The position numbers and the translations under genes are program-made. From AM-1111 sp046302135 (GTDB lineage: Bacteria; Bacteroidota; Bacteroidia; B-17B0; Aurantibacillaceae), in NCBI GenBank assembly GCA_046302135.1, contig JBKCIQ010000146.1:1-24797 (forward strand): DNA of 24,797 nucleotides, given 5' to 3'. The notes under the pieces were generated by a model. It was not told the DNA's origin. It did not search any database and saw nothing but the letters and a program-made list of their open reading frames with translations. Position 1 is the stretch's first letter, and each line of letters opens with the position of its first letter. Positions 9,301-15,487 of this stretch are shown here, in pieces.

Positions 9301-10114
9301 CACGGGAACATACAATGTAACACTTGTTGCATTATCAAACTTTGGTTGTCTTGACACTTTTAGTTTGCCCGTGAAAGTTTTTGGCTTACCAAAGATTTCC
9401 TTTTCAACATCGGGCCCCTTAAAGTTTTGCTCGAATGACAGTGTTATAATTACAGCTCCACTTGTGGCAAATATTAGATATATATGGGAGACCAACGACA
9501 CAAATAACGTATACATTTCCGATACAACCGGCACCTGGAATGTTACGGCTACAGACACACTATCCGGTTGCTTCACAACAGATTCAATTTCAACTGAGGT
9601 AATTCAGGCCCCTGAAATTTTTGTTGGGGCTGATACAATAATCGGATTAGGGAACTCTGTAAGCCTTTTAGGTGCGGGTAGCGGTACTTACCTCTGGTCA
9701 CCAAGTGCTTCATTGGATATTCCGTCACTTCAAAATCCTGTTGCTTCTCCAACTGTTAATACAACATATACTTTAGTGGTAACCAACAGCAATGGTTGTA
9801 CAGCAACAGACTCTGTTAAGGTAAGGGTGGAAGAGCGCTACGAGTTTATATTCAATAGTGTTATTACACCCAATGGAGACGGTTTTAATGATAAATGGGT
9901 TATTAAAAACCTTGAGTTTTACTCTCAAAATGAAATTATAATTTTCAACAGGTACGGTCAAAAGGTTTTTGCGATGACTGATTACGACAATAGTTGGGAT
10001 GGTACAAATAGCGGTGCCTTATTACCTGATGGAACATATTATTTTGTTCTTAAGTTTTCAAATTCTGATAAGAGTTTTACCGGACCAATAACTTTATTAC
10101 GTTCTTCAAAATAA
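6362..10114 (+). CDS. Large T9SS-secreted repeat adhesin with gliding-motility-type C-terminal domain
   Basis: 1250 residues. A signal peptide (residues 1-~20) is followed by a ~115-residue CARDB-like beta domain, then nine tandem Ig-like repeats (138-928), a PKD domain (~929-1010; motif WDFDD at 961-965), two further Ig-like segments, and a C-terminal domain from ~1159 with TPNGDGFND at 1169-1177 and the NRYGQKVF and DGTYYF signatures. That last domain is the CHU_C / type B T9SS sorting domain, which directs export across the outer membrane and display on the surface. It is rich in Ser, Thr, Asn and Gly, with most repeats having two cysteines. A surface adhesin or matrix role is likely; the ligand is unknown. 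The next gene, a PorP/SprF protein 12 bases on, fits a secretion or attachment partner. Confidence 0.92.
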   Translation: MKRFLLIFQIFLLSFYCNSQDLALAAPSGIITSPISGCGLTSNETVSVSVFNFGATLPAGTNFTLSYTVNGGAPVTEAVTLTSSFFGNSSFSYSFTNKADLSVQGTYTLTASVNIAGDGNAANNTYNNYQVISNSVSVGGTINSSSNVCIGNNSGNLTLTGNIGNILNWEYSEDNGATWINISNTTAAQSFLNIIDTTQYRAKVQNAGCSAVFSSTATLTTNPTTVAGAVSGASTKCLGAASGVLTSVGKTGTIQRWQSSPNGITWTDLVGTGNTQTYTNLLATTRYRVEVKSGACASAFTPSVAITVSIPPVGGSVAADQTVCSGNNSGTLTLSGHSGTITWQKSTNNGVSFTNVAGNTTPNLTFSNLTTNTIFRCILSSTSCPSSTSGSAQVSITSATVPGIVSTSTTVCGGSNNGALTLSGESGSVVRWESSTDGFTTWDTIINTTNSQSYSNITVPTSFRAVVQASGCNESASTAANIAVQPGSIGGTISSSATVCASSNNGSLTLSGNSGSIVKWISSTDGGLTWTSIANNSSTQTYNNLTDSTSFAAVVVNGVCPADTSDTAIIFVDPISFGGVVNSSGTACSGTNGDTLELTGNIGEVIRWELSTDGGVIWVPISNTDSSQVYGNLTTTTAYRGVVKSGACPEGYASPATISVSAPSVGGTLYGGTTVCASGNTGSLTLVGFNSNVVEWQFSVDSGLTWFPVVNSSAFQSFNNLLQTTWFQAIVVSGNCPNDTSTIAEINVDSVTVPGFVSANSTVCANQNGDTLQISGNTGNVVGWQVSTDGGATWISLANSTNSQIFSNLSTTTQFRAEIQNGVCPSSTSLPATITVDQASIAGNVSSSATVCELYNGGTLVLSGTNGSVLGWEQSSDNGLTWSPISNQTSQLTYSNLSDTTWFHAIAQSGVCVPDTGAPAVITVIPKPNTSFTANDTCFGLPTQFTNGTTVSTGYVQLYNWDFDDNSSSISGNPNHVFADTGTYNVTLVALSNFGCLDTFSLPVKVFGLPKISFSTSGPLKFCSNDSVIITAPLVANIRYIWETNDTNNVYISDTTGTWNVTATDTLSGCFTTDSISTEVIQAPEIFVGADTIIGLGNSVSLLGAGSGTYLWSPSASLDIPSLQNPVASPTVNTTYTLVVTNSNGCTATDSVKVRVEERYEFIFNSVITPNGDGFNDKWVIKNLEFYSQNEIIIFNRYGQKVFAMTDYDNSWDGTNSGALLPDGTYYFVLKFSNSDKSFTGPITLLRSSK
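6773..9145 (+). repeat. Nine tandem 264-base coding repeats (88-residue Ig-like units)
   Basis: Units begin at 6773, 7037, 7298, 7562, 7826, 8090, 8354, 8618 and 8882. All are 264 bases except the second, which is 261. Each starts with a V/I-x-G-x-V/I motif. It has a cysteine near residue 12 and a W inside S-T/D-x-G-x-T-W. Then comes a TT-x-F/Y-R/x-A-x-V core and a second cysteine near residue 70, so each unit could form one disulfide. The copies are clearly diverged in sequence yet constant in length. Confidence 0.9.
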
Positions 10115-10126
10115 AAAGGAACTTCC

Positions 10127-11476
10127 ATGAAAAAAATTACATTACTGACTTTCTTTTTTGCTTTATTCCTTAATGGGTTTGCACAGCAACTTCCGCTATA
10201 TTCCCAATATAGTGTTATCGGGTATTTATATAATCCTGCACTTGCGGGCACAGATGAAAATGTAAATGCGGGATTATTGCACCGAAATCAATGGAAGGGT
10301 ATTCCAGGTGCTCCAACAACAAGTCTTTTCAGTCTTGAAGGCCCGGTTGCTGCAAAGAATATCGGTATGGCAGGTACTATTTTTCAGGACGTTACAGACA
10401 TTATACAGAGGGTGGGTGCATACTCATCTTATTCCTATAAAATAAGAATTAATGATGACCAAAAAGTTTTGTTAGGAGCTTCACTTGGTTTTATCCAGCA
10501 AAGAATAGACTTATCAAAAGCTATTATTAAGGATGAGAATGATCCGATGTTGATTTACAGAAATAATCTTAGGAGTAATTTAGTTGATGCCACCTTCGGT
10601 GCAATATACAATTGGAAAGCATTAGAAGTGGGATTTTCTATACCTCAGCTTCTAGGAAACAAAGTTGAATTTGTTAACACAGATGCTTCATCGTATTTTT
10701 ATATGTCGCGTCACATTCTCTTCTCTGCTAAATACAGTTTTGATATAGTTAAGGAACAGGAAATGAAGCTTTATCCTTTAGTTTTGGTTAGATACGTTAA
10801 AGGGTCTCCCGTTCAATACGATATAAACGCTGTTTTCGATTGGAAGAAATATGGATGGGCATCTATAACTTATAGAAGTAATTATGCGATAGGTATAAAT
10901 TTAGGTTTCAGAGTTAATAATGTATTAAGAGCAGGTTACGCTTACGATTATAGCATTAATCCTTTGAAAAACTATGCGTCCGGTTCTCATGAATTTTTCC
11001 TTGGATATACCTTTGGAAAGCGAACGCAGGAAAATGTTTTGGATAACAAAACAACTGCACAAAAAGACAGTATCATAGATAATCTGGTAAAATCTGATCA
11101 AAAAAGAAAGGAAGAAATTGAAGAGTTAAAAAATAATATTGATAAACTAAAATTACAGCATGATTCAATCAATAAACTCATCAAAGATTTTCCGGGTATG
11201 CAAATTGCTAAAGCCGCAGATTTTAAGAAAGAAGATGGTACATCAATAAGTAAGGGATTTTATGTTGTTATTGGTGCTTTCAAGAACGTAGGAAATGCTG
11301 AGAACGCGCGTTCTGCTGTTATTTCAAAGTATCCAGAAACCACGTTGTTTTTTAATTCAAATAGAGGATTCCATTACGTATACGTTTTAAAAACATCCAA
11401 TCCTGAAACCGCAGAGGAAGTTCTAAAAGCCATTCAGGATAAGTACAATGACGCCTGGATCTTTGATCTTGAGTAG
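10127..11476 (+). CDS. PorP/SprF-family outer-membrane protein with coiled coil and SPOR-like C-terminus
   Basis: 449 residues. The signal peptide (1-~19, ending GFAQ) is followed by a PorP/SprF domain (~21-298) with the family hallmarks QYSVIGYLYNPALAG, LHRNQWKGIPGAP and the closing beta-strand motif HEFFLGYTFG. PorP/SprF proteins work with the T9SS in export or surface attachment of type B substrates; SprF, for instance, is needed for the SprB adhesin. Unlike the usual ~300-residue protein, this one continues into a charged coiled coil (~310-352) and a SPOR-like domain (~377-448; GFYVVIGAFKNVGNAENA, GFHYVYV). SPOR domains bind peptidoglycan, so the tail may anchor the barrel to the cell wall. 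An AAGGA at 10116-10120 lies just upstream of the start. It is almost certainly cotranscribed with the adhesin. Confidence 0.88.
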   Translation: MKKITLLTFFFALFLNGFAQQLPLYSQYSVIGYLYNPALAGTDENVNAGLLHRNQWKGIPGAPTTSLFSLEGPVAAKNIGMAGTIFQDVTDIIQRVGAYSSYSYKIRINDDQKVLLGASLGFIQQRIDLSKAIIKDENDPMLIYRNNLRSNLVDATFGAIYNWKALEVGFSIPQLLGNKVEFVNTDASSYFYMSRHILFSAKYSFDIVKEQEMKLYPLVLVRYVKGSPVQYDINAVFDWKKYGWASITYRSNYAIGINLGFRVNNVLRAGYAYDYSINPLKNYASGSHEFFLGYTFGKRTQENVLDNKTTAQKDSIIDNLVKSDQKRKEEIEELKNNIDKLKLQHDSINKLIKDFPGMQIAKAADFKKEDGTSISKGFYVVIGAFKNVGNAENARSAVISKYPETTLFFNSNRGFHYVYVLKTSNPETAEEVLKAIQDKYNDAWIFDLE

Positions 11477-11831
11477 TTCATTTTTAACAATTTCCCGTTT
11501 CTCTTGATGTGATTATTTTGGTATTATTTTAGGATTGATGATAGCATTACCTGGGACACACTAACGCAATTTTCAAAGTGAAAAAATGTTTAATTAAAAA
11601 TACATAAAACTAAACATTATTTTGGGTAATCATTTATTTTACAATATTTAACAAATAAAGTGTTTAATAAAATGATAAAATAATTAAACAATATGTATCT
11701 TTATATCCGATTTAGTATTTCGTTCTTTTGGGTTAGTGGTGGGGGCGAGGATAAGAAAAACTTATCCTCGCTTTTTTTAGATACTATTTAGGTTTCTACT
11801 CCCTTTTGCCCAATTAAATAAATTTTATCCT
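11477..11831. other. Gene-free AT-rich region between convergent genes
   Basis: No convincing coding frame is seen. The region holds two 8-bp inverted repeats: AATGTTTA/TAAACATT at 11585-11592 and 11611-11618, and TGTTTAAT/ATTAAACA at 11661-11668 and 11683-11690. TGTTTAAT also occurs at 11587-11594. A strong hairpin terminator follows at 11745-11778. The region could contain a small RNA gene or simply be a long 3' untranslated region of the porP gene. No consensus TAnnTTTG promoter was found. Confidence 0.6.
11745..11778 (+). terminator. Intrinsic terminator, plus strand
   Basis: A perfect 11-bp stem, GCGAGGATAAG (11745-11755) with CTTATCCTCGC (11761-11771), encloses an AAAAA loop and is followed by seven T residues (11772-11778). 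There is no T-tract on the minus side, so it serves plus-strand transcripts. It lies 268 bases after the porP stop, unusually far for that gene. Confidence 0.85.
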
Positions 11832-12608
11832 TTAATTGATCATTCCAAATACAGTCATCAATCCGAAAAAAATTAAAAGGATACATATGAGTAGTCTGAC
11901 TGATTTTATTGAAGTTTTTTCCAGCCAAACTCTACCTAAATAAGCACCTAAAAAAGCAAAAATCACCGGGAAAATTAAATATTGCCATTGAGTTGAAAAA
12001 TTCAATTCTTTTACCTGGCCCCAATAAACACCCAACCTGCTCACATCCACTAAGCAAGCAATAATGGTTCCGGTTGCAATATAAACTTTCTTTTCGCTTA
12101 TAATCCTCACCAACCATGCGCTACGCAATGCCCCCTGGTGTCCGGTAAGTCCTCCAAAAAAACCACTGATTAATCCTCCTAACCATAAATTTTTACCAGG
12201 TTTTATTCTCGTCTCAAGAAATGGAAAATACTCATAAACCGCAAAGAAAATCATGATGAATCCCACAAGTATTCCTTGAAAGGTTACAAAAAAATGTTTT
12301 TGAAATAAACTGTAACTGAATACGTCTTTAGAATCCCCCGAATACTTCAAAATTAAAGCACCAATAATGGCGGCAGGAATTGAAAAAAGCCCAAATGACC
12401 AAACGATTTTCCATTCTACATTTTTAAAAACCAATCCCGACTTAAATATGTTATTGCAAAAATGAACCACCGCTGTAAGTGCAACCGCGTGTGGCAGAGG
12501 AAAAAATAGAGCAAAGGCCGGAAGCAAAAGTGTACCCAAACCAAATCCTGAGAAAAAAGTGAGCAATGATGCCAGTAATGCAACTGTAGAAATAACTAAT
12601 ACCTCCAT
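11832..12608 (-). CDS. TauE/SafE-family membrane permease
   Basis: 258 residues with about seven to eight hydrophobic segments. The family's glycine-rich signatures occur in both halves: FFSGFGLGTLLLP (18-30) near the N-terminus and GGLISGFFGGLTGHQGALRS (144-163) in the centre. TauE/SafE proteins are inner-membrane transporters linked in various bacteria to export of sulfite, sulfoacetate or other organosulfur anions; the substrate here cannot be assigned. Its start codon directly abuts the stop of the upstream kinase gene with no intervening base, so it is the last gene of the smpB unit. Confidence 0.85.
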   Translation of the reverse strand: MEVLVISTVALLASLLTFFSGFGLGTLLLPAFALFFPLPHAVALTAVVHFCNNIFKSGLVFKNVEWKIVWSFGLFSIPAAIIGALILKYSGDSKDVFSYSLFQKHFFVTFQGILVGFIMIFFAVYEYFPFLETRIKPGKNLWLGGLISGFFGGLTGHQGALRSAWLVRIISEKKVYIATGTIIACLVDVSRLGVYWGQVKELNFSTQWQYLIFPVIFAFLGAYLGRVWLEKTSIKSVRLLICILLIFFGLMTVFGMIN

Positions 12609-13451
12609 TTACTTGGAATGAAAATTTATTAATCCTTGCATTGGGGATTGAAAAATATTTTCAACCTGAAATTTTTTTGATTGAGCAATAGTTTTTATTT
12701 CTTCACTAAAAACACTTGAAACTGAACCGGTAAAACTTAGCTTATAAGATTGTGCCTGCGGTATTTTTGCAATTTGCTTTTCAAAAAATGCAGAAAATGA
12801 TTCTGTTCTTAAAATTTTGATTTCCGAATTTTCCAAATTTTCTGAGTGAAACATGGCGATGGAAGCAATAAAGCGATTCGCGTTAGGTTGTCGATAAATT
12901 TTATTTATAATTTCGGTGTGGCTGAGGTTTATCCAGGATGAAAAAGCTTCGTTTGTTTCGCACGAAAACGTATTGTCAAAATAATTCTGTAAAGTTCTTT
13001 TTCCAATGTCTGCGCCACTTCCTTCATCCCCAAAAATAAATCCGTAAGACGGGCTCTGATAAATAACTTTTTCTCCATTATAGAGGCAGGAATTACTACC
13101 CGTTCCGAGAATACATGCAAGTCCCGGAGAATTTCCACACAAGGCCCTGGCTGATCCAAAAATATCCGAATAAACTTCAATTACTTTTGCGTTCACAAAT
13201 ATTTTTGAAAGACAAATTTTTACTCTTTCCAGATTTTGTGGATTTCCGCAACCTGAACCATAAAAATATATTTCAGAAACTTTAATGGAAAATGCCGAAT
13301 TATTAAAAGTTTTTTCGATTTCCTGAAAAATTACTTCATCACTTGAAAAATTAGGATTAAGCCCTAATGAAGAGAATCGCCCATGCTCCTGTTTTTTATC
13401 TAATAATACCCAATCGGTTTTACTGCTTCCGCTATCTGCAATTAAAATCAT
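12609..13451 (-). CDS. N-acetylglucosamine kinase-like ATPase (BadF/BadG family)
   Basis: 280 residues of the ASKHA sugar-kinase fold. An N-terminal phosphate-1 motif DSGSSKTDW (6-14) is followed by the phosphate-2 type GTGSNS (116-121) and GDEGSGADIGKR (141-152), which match bacterial and eukaryotic N-acetylglucosamine kinases. The likely reaction is ATP-dependent phosphorylation of GlcNAc (or a related amino sugar) to the 6-phosphate in the cytoplasm, as part of amino-sugar salvage or cell-wall recycling. Sugar specificity is inferred from family resemblance. It starts 6 bases after the smpB stop and abuts the TauE/SafE gene. Confidence 0.85.
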   Translation of the reverse strand: MILIADSGSSKTDWVLLDKKQEHGRFSSLGLNPNFSSDEVIFQEIEKTFNNSAFSIKVSEIYFYGSGCGNPQNLERVKICLSKIFVNAKVIEVYSDIFGSARALCGNSPGLACILGTGSNSCLYNGEKVIYQSPSYGFIFGDEGSGADIGKRTLQNYFDNTFSCETNEAFSSWINLSHTEIINKIYRQPNANRFIASIAMFHSENLENSEIKILRTESFSAFFEKQIAKIPQAQSYKLSFTGSVSSVFSEEIKTIAQSKKFQVENIFQSPMQGLINFHSK

Positions 13452-13457
13452 GAGTGG

Positions 13458-13913
13458 TTATTTAATCTTTCTACTGATTTCTCTCTGAATGTCTTTTTTC
13501 TTGATGTCCTCTCTTTTATCGAATGCCTTTTTACCTTTTGCGAGCGCAATTTCCAGCTTGGCCCAACCTTTTTCATTGATAAAAAGTCGCGTAGGTATTA
13601 TGGTGAGCCCTTGATCTTTCAGCTTTTTTTCAAGTTTTTTAATTTCATTAGAAGTAAGCAGCAACTTTCGGTCTCTGCCGGGTTCATGCCCGAAATGAGT
13701 GGTCTTTTCGTATTCAGAAATTTGCAAATTCCTAATGAAAAGTTCACCATTTGTTAAAACACAATAACTGTCTGATAAGTTAACTTTTCCCTGACGAATA
13801 GATTTTATTTCGGAGCCTTTAAGGACCATTCCCGCAATATATTTTTCAAGGAAAGAGTAGTCAAAAGATGCCCTTCTGTTCTTAATCTCAACTGTTTTTA
13901 GAATCTTGTCCAT
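13458..13913 (-). CDS. smpB: SsrA-binding protein SmpB
   Basis: 151 residues, the normal size. It binds tmRNA and helps rescue stalled ribosomes by trans-translation. Typical features are KNRRASFDY (residues 11-19), GMVLKGSEIKSIRQGKVNLSD with the conserved G-x-E-[IV]-K-S-[IL]-R core, FIRNLQI, the HEPGRDRKLLL loop and a lysine/arginine-rich C-terminal tail (DKREDIKKKD, SRKIK) that enters the ribosomal mRNA channel. First gene of a minus-strand unit with the kinase and permease genes. The tmRNA gene itself is not in this window. Confidence 0.96.
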   Translation of the reverse strand: MDKILKTVEIKNRRASFDYSFLEKYIAGMVLKGSEIKSIRQGKVNLSDSYCVLTNGELFIRNLQISEYEKTTHFGHEPGRDRKLLLTSNEIKKLEKKLKDQGLTIIPTRLFINEKGWAKLEIALAKGKKAFDKREDIKKKDIQREISRKIK

Positions 13914-13921
13914 CTATATCA

Positions 13922-13929
13922 CAAAGTTA
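13922..13929 (-). promoter_or_regulatory. -7 element of the smpB unit
   Basis: The minus strand reads TAACTTTG here, an exact TAnnTTTG match. The nearest upstream TTG (plus 13945-13947) is 15 bases away, shorter than the usual ~19-21. The box ends 8 bases before the smpB ATG, implying a transcript with only a few untranslated bases. Confidence 0.4.
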
Positions 13930-14032
13930 TTTAAAATAAAGGGTCAACAGTCTCTTAATTAAAAAAACTGTGAGCCATAAAATATTTCATCGAACGATGA
14001 TGATTTTTAATGGAAATTTTAAGCCAATTTGT

Positions 14033-14040
14033 TACATTAG
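14033..14040 (+). promoter_or_regulatory. Possible -7 element of lpdA
   Basis: TACATTAG matches TAnnTTTG at all but one position, 19 bases before the lpdA ATG. No clear TTTG is seen at the right upstream distance, so this is a weak candidate. Confidence 0.25.
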
Positions 14041-14059
14041 CATCACATAATAAAAAACT

Positions 14060-15448
14060 ATGAACTACGACGTAATTGTATTGGGTAGCGGGCCCGGCGG
14101 ATATGTAACTGCAATAAGAGCATCACAACTTGGATTTAAAACAGCAATTGTAGAAAAAGAATCTCTGGGTGGTGTGTGCCTCAACTGGGGATGTATTCCC
14201 ACAAAAGCACTTTTAAAAAGCGCACAGGTTTTTGAATATCTTAATCACGCTAAAGATTATGGATTGAGCGCAGAAAATGTTAAATCGGATTTTGGTGCTG
14301 TGATTAAGAGAAGCAGAGATGTAGCGGACGGAATGAGTAAGGGAGTTCAGTTTTTGATGAAGAAAAATAAAATTGAAGTCATAAACGGATTCGGTAAAGT
14401 TAAGCCGGGGAAAAAAGTGGAAGTTAAATCTGCAGATGGAAAAATATCTGTTATTGAAGCCAAACACATCATTATAGCAACTGGAGCAAGGAGCAGACAA
14501 TTGCCGAATCTACCTCAGGATGGAAAAAAAATCATCGGTTATCGCGATGCTATGACTTTACCTAATCAGCCAAAATCTATGTTGGTGGTAGGTTCAGGAG
14601 CAATAGGAGTTGAGTTTGCATATTTCTATGCAACTATGGGAACCAAAGTAACCATAGTAGAGTTTTTGCCAAATATTGTTCCCGTGGAAGATGAAGATGT
14701 TTCAAAACAACTTGAAAAATCATTTAAGAAAATAGGAATAGAAATAATGACAGAGGCTAGTGTTGAAAGTGTAGATACAAATGGTTCCGGTTGTAAAGCT
14801 AAAGTTAAAACCAAGTCAGGAGAAAAAATCCTGGAAGCAGATGTTGTTTTATCTGCAGTAGGAATTGCTCCAAATATTGAGGGAATTGGTTTAGAAGATG
14901 TAGGAATAATTGTAGATAAAGGAAAAATAAAGGTGGATAAATTTGGTGCTACTAACGTTCCGGGTTATTACGCGATAGGTGATGTTACACCAGGCCAAGC
15001 TTTAGCACACGTTGCAAGTGCTGAAGGCATTTTGTGTGTTGAACACATTAAAGGAATGCATGTGGAGCCGATAGATTATAATAATATTCCCGGATGTACA
15101 TATTGTCAGCCGGAGATTGCTTCAGTTGGTTATACAGAGAAAAAAGCAAAAGAGGCCGGCTACGAAATTAAAGTTGGAAAATTTCCGTTTACTGCCAGCG
15201 GAAAGGCTAAAGCAGCAGGCGCAAGCGATGGCTTTGTAAAAGTAATTTATGATGCCAAGTATGGTGAGCTTTTGGGTGCGCATTTGATTGGAGCCAACGT
15301 AACAGAAATGATTGCCGAATTGGTTGCTGCTCGTAAGCTTGAAACTACCGGACATGAAATTTTAAAGGCAGTACATCCTCATCCAACCATGAGTGAAGCA
15401 GTAATGGAAGCAACAGCTGCAGCTTACGGGGAGGTAATACACCTGTAA
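14060..15448 (+). CDS. lpdA: Dihydrolipoyl dehydrogenase (E3)
   Basis: 462 residues. An FAD-linked disulfide oxidoreductase that reoxidises the dihydrolipoyl groups of 2-oxoacid dehydrogenase complexes and the glycine cleavage system with NAD+. Visible are the FAD loop GSGPGGYVTA (9-18), the redox disulfide in GGVCLNWGCIPTK (C40, C45), the NAD-binding GSGAIGVEF (178-186), the second FAD motif YYAIGDVT and the C-terminal HPHPTMSE (439-446) with catalytic H441 and E446. Start and length are normal. No E1 or E2 gene is adjacent. The giant repeat gene starts 39 bases downstream on the same strand. Confidence 0.96.
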   Translation: MNYDVIVLGSGPGGYVTAIRASQLGFKTAIVEKESLGGVCLNWGCIPTKALLKSAQVFEYLNHAKDYGLSAENVKSDFGAVIKRSRDVADGMSKGVQFLMKKNKIEVINGFGKVKPGKKVEVKSADGKISVIEAKHIIIATGARSRQLPNLPQDGKKIIGYRDAMTLPNQPKSMLVVGSGAIGVEFAYFYATMGTKVTIVEFLPNIVPVEDEDVSKQLEKSFKKIGIEIMTEASVESVDTNGSGCKAKVKTKSGEKILEADVVLSAVGIAPNIEGIGLEDVGIIVDKGKIKVDKFGATNVPGYYAIGDVTPGQALAHVASAEGILCVEHIKGMHVEPIDYNNIPGCTYCQPEIASVGYTEKKAKEAGYEIKVGKFPFTASGKAKAAGASDGFVKVIYDAKYGELLGAHLIGANVTEMIAELVAARKLETTGHEILKAVHPHPTMSEAVMEATAAAYGEVIHL

Positions 15449-15487
15449 AGTTTTATTAAGCAATATCATCCCTACCCACCACTGAAT

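Noticed and set aside
6955..9576. Several minus-strand open frames of about 60-150 codons inside the first adhesin gene
   Set aside because: They recur in step with the coding repeats, lack recognisable features and lie opposite a clearly coding frame; they are by-products of the repeat composition.
14060..15448. lpdA as part of a pyruvate or 2-oxoglutarate dehydrogenase operon
   Set aside because: No E1 or E2 gene is found on either side; neighbours are smpB (divergent) and the giant surface-protein gene.
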